54,227 nucleotides of DNA, taken from positions 1 to 54,227 of the forward strand of contig NZ_CALXRN010000067.1 in the NCBI RefSeq assembly GCF_944390595.1, read 5' to 3'. Each line of letters starts with the position of its first letter. The first letter of the stretch is position 1. Shown in pieces: positions 8,890-18,630 of the stretch. A program made the position numbers and the translations under genes. Below the pieces are notes generated by a model. It ran no database searches and was not told the DNA's origin. It saw only the letters and a program-made list of their open reading frames with translations. This DNA comes from an uncultured Brachyspira sp. (GTDB lineage Bacteria; Spirochaetota; Brachyspiria; Brachyspirales; Brachyspiraceae).

Positions 8890-9110
8890 TTATAAACCCT
8901 AACTGTATTAGTCCGCTGTATTAGGAGTTTAACATATATATTCTTTTTTTTCAATAATATTTTAATTGTTGTTAATGCCGTTAATACAATTTGATAATGT
9001 GAATTTATATACTGTAAATTAAAATTATAAAAATAGTAGTTCAATAATCTTGATTTTTTTATTTTATAAAGTATCATATAATAGTCATTATTATATGGTT
9101 TGAGATTTTA

Positions 9111-10001
9111 ATGAGAAAATTAAATGTTTTTATCATAGTTTTATCATTTTTTTTATGTTATAATATTATTTTTGCAGATGTAAATACACTTTTTAACATA
9201 GATATATATGATAGAAATATACCAGTTAATACGAATACAGGTGTTTATAGTAATGAACTTTTTATAGAGCAAACTGTTTTAGGAGGATTCAACTATATAA
9301 AATTTAATTTAGAAACCAAATTATACTATAGACTTTATCTGTATAAAATGACAGATAATTATTTATATAAAAATACAAAAGCAGATTTTGGTATAGAAAA
9401 TAATTTTTCTCTGTCTTCCGACATGGTAGGTATATTTGCAGATATTAAACCATTATCATTTTTGGGTGTTAGAGTAAGTGCTTATTTAGATTTTATGTTT
9501 AATGCCATGAATTTTGGTTATGCTGGTTTTGATAATAATAATGTTGATTACTCTTTTAATACTTTATTTGCAATGCAAAAAGGCAATGCATTCGGATTTT
9601 TGATTAATGTTTCGCCTTATTTTGTTTTTAGATTTAATCATTTTGTATTGATAGATAATTTTACTATGACTTATATTAATGTTGGGGATAAAAAATATTA
9701 TTATGATCCTAGAACTGCTATATTGCATAAAAAAAGCGAATTTGAATTAATTAATGATTTTTATTTGCTGGGTAATATAAATCCGTTTTATATAGGCGGA
9801 TATTATGGTTTAACATATCTTATTAATTCAAAACATCTTTCGCACAAATTTGGTATAGCCGGTATTATTAATTTTAATTTTTTAAAAGACAGTTTGCTGC
9901 TTAATATAGGGGCTTCTGCTGGACTGCATGTAGGACTTCCTAATTATAATAATACAACTTTTATAGAGCTTAAATTATCTTTAGCTTATAAAATATTATA
10001 G
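9111..10001 (+). CDS. Exported outer-membrane-like protein of unknown function
   Basis: The 296-residue product has a signal peptide ending near FADVN (about residue 22). The rest is rich in alternating hydrophobic/aromatic strands with Asn/Gly turns, and ends in LSLAYKIL, which fits a small beta-barrel. I do not recognise a named family. It lies 20 nt before ftsW on the same strand and may share its transcript, though a role in wall synthesis is not implied. Confidence 0.65.
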   Translation: MRKLNVFIIVLSFFLCYNIIFADVNTLFNIDIYDRNIPVNTNTGVYSNELFIEQTVLGGFNYIKFNLETKLYYRLYLYKMTDNYLYKNTKADFGIENNFSLSSDMVGIFADIKPLSFLGVRVSAYLDFMFNAMNFGYAGFDNNNVDYSFNTLFAMQKGNAFGFLINVSPYFVFRFNHFVLIDNFTMTYINVGDKKYYYDPRTAILHKKSEFELINDFYLLGNINPFYIGGYYGLTYLINSKHLSHKFGIAGIINFNFLKDSLLLNIGASAGLHVGLPNYNNTTFIELKLSLAYKIL

Positions 10002-10021
10002 AAATAAAAGAGTTTTTATAT

Positions 10022-11116
10022 ATGGTAAAAAGAAAATTAATTCCAGATAGATATTTGTTAATTATATATGTAGCTTTATTAATAGCAGGATTAGTTGCTA
10101 TATACGGAGCACAGACTATACATGAACCTAATGGGAATTATTTTAATAATCATTTGAAATTATTATCTATCATGATAGCAGGTACTATTATATTACTTAT
10201 AGTGCCGGACTTTTTTGATCTTATAGATAAGATGGTTCCATTATTGTTATTGGTAACACTTGTTTTATTGGCATGGGTTTATTTTTTTGGTATCACAGTT
10301 GCAGGGAGTCTTGCAAAAAGATGGCTTCTTATAGCTCCAGGAATTACTATACAGCCTTCTGAAATAGCAAAAATAACATTTTCAATATATTTAGCCAGTG
10401 TATTAAGTAAAAAAGGCGAGAAATTATTTGATATAAAAAAAGGATTAGCTCCTCCGTTTGCTGTTTTATGTGCAATTTCTGGTTTAATATTAATAGAGCC
10501 GGATTCGGGAACAGCACTTTTATTTGCGATGGTAGGATTTTCAATATTTTTTTACGGCGGAATACCTTTTAGATCATTGCTTCTTTCGGCATTATTTTTA
10601 ATGATAGTTTTTGCTTTATTTATTTTTAATGTTCCTTATATGAGAAGCAGAGTTAATTCTTATCTTGATCCGCATAGTCAGTCAGAAGAAGATATATATC
10701 AAATAAGAAGGGCTAAGTTAGCGTTCAATTATGGAGGAGTAACTGGTATTCCTGATGAGAAAATAAGGGATGTAAGTACACATTTACCTGCTGCTTTAAC
10801 TGATTTCATATATGCATCTGTATCCCAAAGGTATGGTTTAATAGGTAATATTATAATATTATTATTATTTCTTTCTTTTACTATAAGAGGTTTTATAATA
10901 TCATCGCGGACAAACGATTTATTTTTGAAGAATCTTTCATTTGCAATAACGATGTTCATTAGTGTTCAGGCATATTTAAATATAATGGTTGCTACACTTA
11001 TGATTCCGACTACAGGTATGCCTCTTCCTATAATTAGTTATGGAAGAAATGCCTTAGTTATTAACATGATTATGATTGCTATATTATTAAAAATAACTCA
11101 AAGGAGAGAACAATGA
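10022..11116 (+). CDS. ftsW: Lipid II polymerase FtsW (SEDS family)
   Basis: The 364-residue integral membrane protein has about ten helices and is a SEDS glycosyltransferase that polymerises peptidoglycan at the division site with a partner PBP. Diagnostic segments are AKRWLLIAPGITIQPSEIAK (about 98-117), the loop HLPAALTDFIYA with the essential Asp at 261, and the C-terminal PTTGMPLPIISYG. I call it FtsW rather than RodA because it is followed by murG and murC. Its TGA overlaps the murG ATG (ATGA), indicating translational coupling. Confidence 0.9.
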   Translation: MVKRKLIPDRYLLIIYVALLIAGLVAIYGAQTIHEPNGNYFNNHLKLLSIMIAGTIILLIVPDFFDLIDKMVPLLLLVTLVLLAWVYFFGITVAGSLAKRWLLIAPGITIQPSEIAKITFSIYLASVLSKKGEKLFDIKKGLAPPFAVLCAISGLILIEPDSGTALLFAMVGFSIFFYGGIPFRSLLLSALFLMIVFALFIFNVPYMRSRVNSYLDPHSQSEEDIYQIRRAKLAFNYGGVTGIPDEKIRDVSTHLPAALTDFIYASVSQRYGLIGNIIILLLFLSFTIRGFIISSRTNDLFLKNLSFAITMFISVQAYLNIMVATLMIPTTGMPLPIISYGRNALVINMIMIAILLKITQRREQ

Positions 11117-12183
11117 ATATAATTTTATGCGGAGGAGGAACAGCCGGACATATTACCCCTGCAGTTTCAATATATGATTATGTAAAAAAACAAGGTCATA
11201 ACCCTAGATTAGTAGTTGCGGCTAAAGATTACAATCTTATACCTCATAATTATGATTTTAATACTATTAATATTAATCCTCCTGGAAATATGTTAAAGAA
11301 TATATTGTTTTTATTGAAATTTATACCGTCTCTGCTTAAAGCAGGCAGAATACTTGATAAGCATAAGCCGAATTGTGTAATAGGAATGGGTGGATTTGTA
11401 TCGCTGCCTATGCTTCAAATGGCAAAATGGAAGAATATACCAATATTTTTATGCGAGCAAAATTCCATACCTGGAAAAGTTAATAAAATATTTTATAAGC
11501 ATGCTAAGAATACTTATTTAACTTTTTCTAAAACATTAGAGTTTATGCCTAATGGAAAGGTATTCGGTAATCCTGTAAGAGAAGAGTTTTTCATTGTTAA
11601 TAGAGAAGGTGCAAGAACTGTTATGAAATTAGGCAATGATGATAAATTATTAGTTGTTATGGGCGGTTCTCAAGGTGCTTTAAAATTGAATGAATTATTT
11701 TTTGAATGTATTAAAAATATAAAATCTAAGGTACAAAATTTGCATATAATATGGCTTGCAGGTCCTAAATGGGGAACTGAGATGATAGAAAAAGTTAACA
11801 AGGCAAAATTTGATAATGTAACAGTTCATAGTTATTATAAAGATATGTCTACATTGCTGCATGCAGCTGATTTTGTTATATCAAGAGCAGGAAGCAGTTC
11901 TATAAGTGAGATATTAGCTGTTAATGTACCATCTCTTTTAGTACCGTTTCCTTATGCAACAGATAATCATCAATATTTTAATGCTTTAGATTTATTAAAT
12001 AAAGATATGGCATATTTAATAGAAGAATCTGATTTAACTGTAGAAAAATTGGAGAATGTTATAGTTAACAATTTAAATAATAATGAAAGATTAATGGCTA
12101 TGAGAGAAAATATAAAAAATAGTTGGTCTTCCAGATCTGTTTCTATGATAGTTGATGATATAATGAATAGTTTAAATAAATGA
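11113..12183 (+). CDS. murG: UDP-GlcNAc:lipid I GlcNAc transferase MurG
   Basis: The 356-residue peripheral membrane enzyme adds GlcNAc to lipid I to make lipid II. The N-terminal GGGTAGHITPA loop, the central GGSQGALKLN loop near residue 180, and the C-terminal SRAGSSSISE and PFPYATDNHQ donor-binding segments are intact, and the length is normal. It overlaps ftsW by 4 nt and precedes murC, so lipid II synthesis and polymerisation are co-expressed. Confidence 0.95.
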   Translation: MNIILCGGGTAGHITPAVSIYDYVKKQGHNPRLVVAAKDYNLIPHNYDFNTININPPGNMLKNILFLLKFIPSLLKAGRILDKHKPNCVIGMGGFVSLPMLQMAKWKNIPIFLCEQNSIPGKVNKIFYKHAKNTYLTFSKTLEFMPNGKVFGNPVREEFFIVNREGARTVMKLGNDDKLLVVMGGSQGALKLNELFFECIKNIKSKVQNLHIIWLAGPKWGTEMIEKVNKAKFDNVTVHSYYKDMSTLLHAADFVISRAGSSSISEILAVNVPSLLVPFPYATDNHQYFNALDLLNKDMAYLIEESDLTVEKLENVIVNNLNNNERLMAMRENIKNSWSSRSVSMIVDDIMNSLNK

Positions 12184-12222
12184 TAATTTGGTTGATATTT
12201 AAATAAAAAATTAGGAAATTGA

Positions 12223-13611
12223 ATGTTTACAAGAAGAAAAGAGAAGATACATTTTATAGGAATCGGCGGAATAGGTATGAGTGCTATAGCAAGCGTATTA
12301 AATGCTATAGGTTTTACTATAACTGGAAGTGATTTAGCTAAAACAGCTAAAACTGAATCTTTGGAGGCTTCTGGAATAAAAGTTTATTACGGACATAAAG
12401 CAGACAACATTGAGGACGATGTAACAGCTGTTGTAACATCTTCTGCTATAAGCCCTACTAATGAAGAGATACTTACAGCTAAAGCTAAAAAGATAACTGT
12501 AATATCGAGAGGTGAAATGCTTGCAGAACTTATGCGTTTAAGATATGGAATAGCAATATCTGGTTCTCATGGAAAAACTACAACAACTTCCTTAATTACT
12601 CAGATTATGATGTATGCCGGACTTAATCCTGTTTGTATTATTGGAGGAAATCATTTTAATTTAAAAAGCAATGCTGCATGTAATGATTTAAAAAGCGAAT
12701 ATATGGTATGCGAGGCAGATGAAAGCGATGGAAGTTTTTTAAGGCTTTCTCCTGTAATTAATGTTGTTACTAATATTGATAATGATCATTTGGACTATTA
12801 CGGAAATGTCGAGGCTTTGAGAGTTGCTTTTTTAGAATTTATTAATAAAGTTCCTTTTTACGGATGTTCTTTTCTATGTTTTGAAGACGATGTTGTAAAG
12901 GATTTATCTAAAAGTACAAATAAAAAATATTATTCTTACGGATTTTCACCTGAGCATGATTTTTATGTTGATAAGAATTCTATTAGAGTAGAAGCTCCTA
13001 TAACGTATTTTAATGCTTATCATAATGGAGAGCTTCTTGGAGAGTTTAATATTCCATTAATAGGTATGCATAATGTATTGAATTCATTAGCTTCTATTGG
13101 TGTTGCTTTTCATTTAGGTATAGATATTGAAAGCATAAAAGAAGGGTTAAAAACATTTGAAGGTGTAGGAAGAAGATTAAATAAACTTTATGATAAAGAG
13201 ATTATGTTGTTTGATGATTATGCTCATCATCCAACAGAAATTAAGGCTACATTATCATCGGTAAGGGGGGCTTATCCTAATAGGCGTATTATAGCTGTAT
13301 TTCAGCCGCATAGATACACCAGAACGGAATTATTGTTGAATGATTTTGAATATGCTTTTAATGATGTTGATAATGTGATTATTACGGATATATATGCTGC
13401 AGGCGAGGCTCCTATACAGGGAATAAGCGGTGAAACTATATGCGATATAGTAAGAAGACAGAATAAAAATGTAAAATATGTAAAAAATATAGAAGATGTA
13501 TTGTCAGTATTAAATGATATGAAAAAAGATGGAGATATAATATTAACTTTGGGGGCTGGCAATATAGTAAGGATTAGTAATGAGTATGCAAAACAATTAT
13601 CAAGCAGTTGA
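12223..13611 (+). CDS. murC: UDP-N-acetylmuramate--L-alanine ligase MurC
   Basis: The 462-residue cytoplasmic ATP-dependent ligase adds the first stem-peptide residue. It shows the N-terminal IGIGGIGMSA nucleotide fold, the P-loop GSHGKTTTTS (about 115-124), the EADESDGSF and NIDNDHLDYY motifs, and the C-terminal DDYAHHPTEI and HRYTRT blocks. AGGAAA precedes the ATG. The 3' end overlaps the next gene by 32 nt in another frame. Confidence 0.95.
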   Translation: MFTRRKEKIHFIGIGGIGMSAIASVLNAIGFTITGSDLAKTAKTESLEASGIKVYYGHKADNIEDDVTAVVTSSAISPTNEEILTAKAKKITVISRGEMLAELMRLRYGIAISGSHGKTTTTSLITQIMMYAGLNPVCIIGGNHFNLKSNAACNDLKSEYMVCEADESDGSFLRLSPVINVVTNIDNDHLDYYGNVEALRVAFLEFINKVPFYGCSFLCFEDDVVKDLSKSTNKKYYSYGFSPEHDFYVDKNSIRVEAPITYFNAYHNGELLGEFNIPLIGMHNVLNSLASIGVAFHLGIDIESIKEGLKTFEGVGRRLNKLYDKEIMLFDDYAHHPTEIKATLSSVRGAYPNRRIIAVFQPHRYTRTELLLNDFEYAFNDVDNVIITDIYAAGEAPIQGISGETICDIVRRQNKNVKYVKNIEDVLSVLNDMKKDGDIILTLGAGNIVRISNEYAKQLSSS

Positions 13612-14515
13612 GAAATTTCTCAATGATAATAATATAGAATATTATGTTAATCATCCTTTTAATAAATTCAGCAGTTTCAGTGTAGGCGGAAATGTTGATT
13701 TGTTTATAATAGTAAAAGAAATAAAATCTTTTTTAGAATTGGTTTCTTTTTTATATAATAATAATATAGACTATTTTGTTATGAGAGATGCTAACAGAGT
13801 TTTAGTATCAGATGATGGATATCGAGGCATTATGATATCTATGGAGGGTGAATTTGAAAATTTCGAGTTTTTAGACAATGGAATTCTAAAAGCCAATGCT
13901 TCTGCTATTTTAGAAAGATTATCACATGAAGCTAGAATAAGAAATTTATCCGGATTAGAATTTCTAGCATTAGTTAATAGCAGGGTAGGTTCTGCCATTT
14001 ATGAAAAATTGGAATCATTCGGAATGTCATTAATGAATATAGTAAAGAATGTTACAATTATAGATAAAAAGACTGCCGAAGTAAAAGAAATAAGCACAGA
14101 TGAATATGTGTCTATGACTGAAGAAGATAAAAATAATATTGTTATATTATCTATTATATTTAAATTGGAAAATGATAATCCTGAAAGTATTGACAATAGA
14201 ATAGATTGGTACAGATATATAAGAGGTTCTGTTGCACCTATGGAAGCAAATATAGGTCCTGTATTTGAAGATTTTGGAGATGTAAAGGCTTATGAGATGG
14301 TGGAGCGTGTAGGAGGACTTGATATGAAATATGGCGCTATGATATGGCATAAAAGGTTCCCAAATTATATTATCAATAATTGTATTAACAGCAATGAAGA
14401 TAATAATGAGATATGCAGAGCCATTGATGTTATAAATCTTATAGAAGACACAAGAAAAAAAATAGAACAGCATTATGATATAAACCCTAAAATAAATATA
14501 ACTTTATTAGTATAA
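13580..14515 (+). CDS. Degenerate MurB-like protein (flavin and catalytic motifs lost)
   Basis: The 311-residue protein aligns by eye along the whole of UDP-N-acetylenolpyruvoylglucosamine reductase (MurB), and sits where murB is often found, after murC. The fold landmarks remain: KFSSFSVGGNVD (29-40), LSGLEF (123-128) and a C-terminal segment in place of the HAGFIVN block. However, the flavin-binding GNGSN loop reads RDANR (69-73), the GIPGSVGGAV loop reads LVNSRVGSAI (131-140), the catalytic Ser of GSVF is Pro227 (GPVF), and the final catalytic Glu position is not acidic. It probably cannot be a normal MurB. The frame is intact. The ATG at 13580 has AAGGA upstream. Confidence 0.7.
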   Translation: MSMQNNYQAVEKFLNDNNIEYYVNHPFNKFSSFSVGGNVDLFIIVKEIKSFLELVSFLYNNNIDYFVMRDANRVLVSDDGYRGIMISMEGEFENFEFLDNGILKANASAILERLSHEARIRNLSGLEFLALVNSRVGSAIYEKLESFGMSLMNIVKNVTIIDKKTAEVKEISTDEYVSMTEEDKNNIVILSIIFKLENDNPESIDNRIDWYRYIRGSVAPMEANIGPVFEDFGDVKAYEMVERVGGLDMKYGAMIWHKRFPNYIINNCINSNEDNNEICRAIDVINLIEDTRKKIEQHYDINPKINITLLV

Positions 14516-14536
14516 ATTCATAATTCATATATTTTT

Positions 14537-14569
14537 ATTAAGGTTCTTTATTTATTAAAGAACCTTAAT
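14537..14569. terminator. 14-bp perfect bidirectional hairpin
   Basis: Arms 14537-14550 and 14556-14569 pair perfectly around TTTAT. It lies between the end of the cell-wall cluster and the end of the convergent malY-like gene, with AT-rich flanks on both sides. Confidence 0.85.
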
Positions 14570-14601
14570 AATTTAATATATTAAAATAGTTATGTTTTAT
14601 A

Positions 14602-15801
14602 TCATTTATATTTTTTATTTTTTAGATTATTAATAACCTGCTGTGTAAAAAACTCAACATATTTAGTATCAGTTGCTATATTAAGACGTATAAATCCTTT
14701 AGAATTCTCTCCAAACCATTCCCCGAAATCAACAGCTATACGGCAATCTGTTTGTATAAATTCTTTAACACGGTTTATATCAACAACTTTTCTCAAATCA
14801 AAAAACGGCAAATAGGTTCCTTCCAAAGGAGATATTATTATATCCGGAACATTCTGATTTAATTGTGTTTTAATATATTCAAAATTATATTTAATAACAT
14901 TGAGTAATCCCTCAAGCCAATATTCTCCGTGTCTGTAAGCTGCTTCTGCTGCTATCAGTCCTAATAAATTAAAATCTGCTCTATGAGCTGCTGAGGCAAA
15001 TTTTTTATATTTTTTTCTAAGTTCTTCATTTGGTATAAAAACATGAGAATTCAAAAGCGAAGCCATATTAAAAGTTTTGGAAGGAGCTGTAAAAACTATC
15101 AGCCTGTCAATATATTTATCTTTGTTTTTTATAGAAAATGCTGAAATAAAAGGTCTTATGCCTAAATTGATGTCCTGATGTATTTCATCTGAAATTATGT
15201 AAACATTATGTCTTTTGCAAATTTCAAATACATTTTCTATTTCATCATTAGTCCAAACTCTTCCTACCGGATTATGAGGATTGCAGAATATTATTAATTT
15301 GACATTATTTTCCTTTATAGTATTTTCTAATTTGTCATAGTCTATTGTGAAAATACCATTATCATTCTTTAATTCGCATGTTATAAGATTTCTGTTATTA
15401 TCTTTTACAGCACTATGAAAAGGATAATATACAGGATTTAATGTTAGTATATTGTCATTAACTTCTGTAAAAACTTGAACAGCCCAATAGAAACCAGTTA
15501 CAACACCTGGAGAAAAAGACATCCATTCTCTTTCTAAATCGATATTGTATCTCTTTTTTTGCCAAGCAGAAAAAGCATCAAAATAGCTGTCCCATATATG
15601 AGTGTATCCGAATATTCCATGATCCACTCTTTTATGTAATGCTTCTATAACTTCATCAGGAACTCTAAACTCCATATCAGCTACCCACATAGGAGTTAAA
15701 TTAGCTTCAGCAAATCTTGGATCCGATTCAATATCCCATTTTACGGAATTAGTATTTTCCCTTGATACAGCATACTTGCTTATAAAATCTTTTACTTCCA
15801 T
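14602..15801 (-). CDS. MalY/PatB-type PLP-dependent C-S lyase
   Basis: The 399-residue cytoplasmic fold-type I PLP enzyme resembles MalY/PatB cystathionine beta-lyases, which cleave cystathionine or cysteine to pyruvate, ammonia and a thiol. Visible marks are the N-terminal WDIESDPRF and PMWVADMEF (substrate loop), NPHNPVGRVW, SDEIHQD, and the PLP lysine in APSKTFN (about residue 240), then EGTYLPFFDLR. AAAGGA lies 8 nt before the ATG. It follows the NSS transporter gene by 45 nt, suggesting that the transporter imports its amino-acid substrate. The exact substrate cannot be told from sequence. Confidence 0.88.
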   Translation of the reverse strand: MEVKDFISKYAVSRENTNSVKWDIESDPRFAEANLTPMWVADMEFRVPDEVIEALHKRVDHGIFGYTHIWDSYFDAFSAWQKKRYNIDLEREWMSFSPGVVTGFYWAVQVFTEVNDNILTLNPVYYPFHSAVKDNNRNLITCELKNDNGIFTIDYDKLENTIKENNVKLIIFCNPHNPVGRVWTNDEIENVFEICKRHNVYIISDEIHQDINLGIRPFISAFSIKNKDKYIDRLIVFTAPSKTFNMASLLNSHVFIPNEELRKKYKKFASAAHRADFNLLGLIAAEAAYRHGEYWLEGLLNVIKYNFEYIKTQLNQNVPDIIISPLEGTYLPFFDLRKVVDINRVKEFIQTDCRIAVDFGEWFGENSKGFIRLNIATDTKYVEFFTQQVINNLKNKKYK

Positions 15802-15846
15802 TTTTTATGTCCTTTTATTTGTAATGATTGAAATATATAATATATC

Positions 15847-17232
15847 TTATTTTAATAAAAATCTAGCTATATACTCATAAAGAAATATTGCTAAAACTAT
15901 AAAAGGAAGTATATAGCTTATATAAAATCTTAATTGTACAGGAAACTTTATGCCGTCGCCTGTATTAGCCTCTTTTATAAAATTATCGAATCCCCATCCG
16001 AAATCCCTTGTACAGAAAAATAATGTTACCAAAGCACCTAATGGAAGTATATTGTTGCTTACTATAAAATCAAGCAAATCCATTATAACAGTACCTTCTC
16101 CTAATGGAGCTATAAAAGATAAAACATTAAAACCTAATGTAGTTGGAAGACTGAATATAAATAATAATATAAATAGTATTACAGAAGTTTTTTTTCTTGT
16201 AATTTTGAATCTGTCTATAATAAAAGAATATATATTTTCTAAAACACCTATTACAGTAGTAAGTGCTGCCATTGCCAAAAATAAGAAGAATAAAGCTCCC
16301 CATAATCTTCCTAGAGGCATAGAATTAAATATATTAGGCAAAGTTACAAATGCAAGTCCTGCTCCCTCATCAGGATTAACATTAAAAGCAAAACATGCAG
16401 GAAATACTACAAGTCCTGCAAATAAAGCAACTAATGTATCTAATGCTATTATTATCAATGCTTCGCCTGTGAGAGACTGCTTTTTATCTATATAGCTGCC
16501 GAATATAGCCATTCCTCCTTGTCCTACACTTAGAGAGAAAAAAGCCTGACCTATTGCAGCATAAAATATTGCTATGAATCCTGTAATGCCGTTTCCGAAT
16601 AATTTATTTAAATCAGGTACTAAATAGAATTTTAACCCTTCTATAGCACCTTTCAATGTTAAAGCTCTTATTATCAAAAGAATTAACAAACCAAATAATG
16701 AAAGCATCATAAATTTGCTTGCTCTTTCTACACCCTGTTCCAATCCTGCAGAGCAAATGAGTATGCCTAAAAGAAGACTTATTCCCATCCATAAAGTTAA
16801 TGTAGCTCCGCTTCCTAATACTCCGTTAAAAAAATTACCTACTTCAGCAGCATTGAGTCCGGAAAATTTACCTGTTATCATAAAATAAAAATATGATAAA
16901 CACCATCCGCATATAGTAGTGTAAAATAACATAAGTATTACATTTCCAAGTATTTGAATATATCCTATTTTGTGCCAATGATGTCCTTCTTTTTCCAATT
17001 TTTTAAAAGATGTTGCTATGTCATGTCTTCCTGCTCTTCCTACAGCAAATTCCATTACCATTGGAGCAACACCTAGAATAATTATTGATATAATATATAA
17101 TACAACAAAAGCACCGCCTCCGTATTGTCCTGTTATATAAGGGAATCTCCAAACATTTCCCATACCTACAGCACAGCCTGCCGATACTAATATAAATCCA
17201 AATCTGCTTCCTAATTTTTCTCTATCTTTCAT
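15847..17232 (-). CDS. Sodium-dependent amino-acid transporter (NSS family)
   Basis: The 461-residue inner-membrane protein has about 11 helices with the LeuT fold. The TM1 signature SRFGFILVSAGCAVGMGNVWRFPY (residues 8-31) contains the unwound substrate/Na+ site. GQAFFSLSVGQGGMAIFGSY near residue 230 matches TM6. It couples Na+ entry to amino-acid uptake. GGAG lies about 9 nt before the ATG. The malY-like gene follows directly, so the substrate may be a sulphur or other beta-substituted amino acid (inference). Confidence 0.92.
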   Translation of the reverse strand: MKDREKLGSRFGFILVSAGCAVGMGNVWRFPYITGQYGGGAFVVLYIISIIILGVAPMVMEFAVGRAGRHDIATSFKKLEKEGHHWHKIGYIQILGNVILMLFYTTICGWCLSYFYFMITGKFSGLNAAEVGNFFNGVLGSGATLTLWMGISLLLGILICSAGLEQGVERASKFMMLSLFGLLILLIIRALTLKGAIEGLKFYLVPDLNKLFGNGITGFIAIFYAAIGQAFFSLSVGQGGMAIFGSYIDKKQSLTGEALIIIALDTLVALFAGLVVFPACFAFNVNPDEGAGLAFVTLPNIFNSMPLGRLWGALFFLFLAMAALTTVIGVLENIYSFIIDRFKITRKKTSVILFILLFIFSLPTTLGFNVLSFIAPLGEGTVIMDLLDFIVSNNILPLGALVTLFFCTRDFGWGFDNFIKEANTGDGIKFPVQLRFYISYILPFIVLAIFLYEYIARFLLK

Positions 17233-17362
17233 TACTATATTCTCCGAATAGTTATAAACAACTTTTGAATTATACTATATATTATAAATTATTAAAACTT
17301 ACAATTATAAAAATAAAAAAATTATTTATATAGTTTTATTTTTAATATAAGCGGAAGTATAA

Positions 17363-17956
17363 TTATTTAGAATCTGAAGAATATATTTTTTTTAGCCTTA
17401 TTTCATCATAGAAAGATATTCTGTAAGAATAAAGTTTAATTACCTTATCCAAACTGTCTAAATCAGGCTTTACATATAATGATACACTTACTAAATCTGA
17501 AGACCACCAAATAGTATACTCTTCAAATGTTTTTTTATAGTAAGTAAAATATTTAATATCTGTTTTAGTTATGCTGCCGTATTTAAAAGTTAATTTTTCT
17601 TTTATATCATCTATTACAGCAAGTGTGGCAGGATCATAAAATGAAGGATTTTTGTAAATATCGCCTATATGGTTGCAAATTTCTATTCTGTAAAGTTCAT
17701 TGTTATAAAAATATAAATAATATGCTAATTTCTCTTTATCATTTTTATATATATTAAGTATTGTATTATTTTTTATTTGAAATGATGCAGAAAAATCAGC
17801 ATATAAATCTAAATTATAATTAGTAATTTTATTATTTGCTTCTTCAATACTCATGCCGAACTTTAAATTTTTATATCCGTCTAAATCAAAAAGCTCAGGC
17901 AGCTGAGCAAATATTGTGTTAAAACTTATTAATAAAATTATTAAAATATATTTCAT
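17363..17956 (-). CDS. Exported protein of unknown function
   Basis: The 197-residue product has a short signal peptide (MKYILIILLISFNTIFA, cleavage near residue 17). The mature part begins with GYKNLKFGMSIEEANNKI, a pattern seen in small periplasmic proteins of unknown function. Its ATG overlaps the LOG-gene stop by one base (TAATG), so the two are translationally coupled. Confidence 0.7.
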   Translation of the reverse strand: MKYILIILLISFNTIFAQLPELFDLDGYKNLKFGMSIEEANNKITNYNLDLYADFSASFQIKNNTILNIYKNDKEKLAYYLYFYNNELYRIEICNHIGDIYKNPSFYDPATLAVIDDIKEKLTFKYGSITKTDIKYFTYYKKTFEEYTIWWSSDLVSVSLYVKPDLDSLDKVIKLYSYRISFYDEIRLKKIYSSDSK

Positions 17957-18612
17957 TATTTTTTATAAAAATTATTTATGATATCCAATGCTTCCTGAGG
18001 AGTTTTAACATATTGTATTAAATCTAAATCCTCTTTGTCTATGTACTGCTCTTTAATCATATCTTTTTTCATCCAGCTTATAAGATCATTATAATAATCA
18101 TAATTCATTACAAGCATTGGAATATTTTGTAAAACCTTAGTTTGTATTAGCGTAAGAGTTTCGAACATTTCATCCATTGTTCCAAAACCGCCTGGAAATA
18201 TTATAATAGCTTTTGCATATTTTAAGAACATAACCTTTCTGGCAAAGAAGTATCTGAATTTTATTTCTTCTTTAACATAAGGATTTGTTTTTTGTTCAAA
18301 AGGCAATTCTATACATAATCCTATTGAACCTGCATTAGCATCAAAAGCACCTTTATTTCCAGCTTCCATAATACCAGGTCCGCCTCCTGTTATTATATCA
18401 TATTTATTCTCAGCTAATAATTTAGCAGTTTCATAAGCTAATTTATAATGAGGATGATCCGGAGAAGTTCTTGCACTCCCAAACATAGTCACAGCATTTT
18501 TGTAGTGAGACATAGTTTCAAATCCTTCTACAAATTCACCCATTATTCTAAATATACGCCAAGATTCATTAGGCATATCAGAATTTTGTAATTCATAAGT
18601 TTCTCTTCTCAT
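17956..18612 (-). CDS. LOG-family nucleotide phosphoribohydrolase-like protein
   Basis: The 218-residue cytoplasmic protein carries both LOG family marks: GGGPGIMEAGNKGA (about 76-89) and PGGFGTMDE (about 138-146). Members release the base from nucleoside 5'-monophosphates; the true substrate here is unknown. I chose the ATG at 18612, which has AAGGA 8 nt upstream. A TTG two codons further out would be only 2 nt from that site. The gene follows two YbjQ-like genes and is coupled to the exported protein downstream. Confidence 0.88.
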   Translation of the reverse strand: MRRETYELQNSDMPNESWRIFRIMGEFVEGFETMSHYKNAVTMFGSARTSPDHPHYKLAYETAKLLAENKYDIITGGGPGIMEAGNKGAFDANAGSIGLCIELPFEQKTNPYVKEEIKFRYFFARKVMFLKYAKAIIIFPGGFGTMDEMFETLTLIQTKVLQNIPMLVMNYDYYNDLISWMKKDMIKEQYIDKEDLDLIQYVKTPQEALDIINNFYKK

Positions 18613-18630
18613 TAACAATATCCTTTTATA

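Noticed and set aside
8862-9077. 71-codon open frame upstream of the diguanylate cyclase
   Set aside because: It overlaps the cyclase start in another frame, has no convincing ribosome site and covers the promoter interval between divergent genes.
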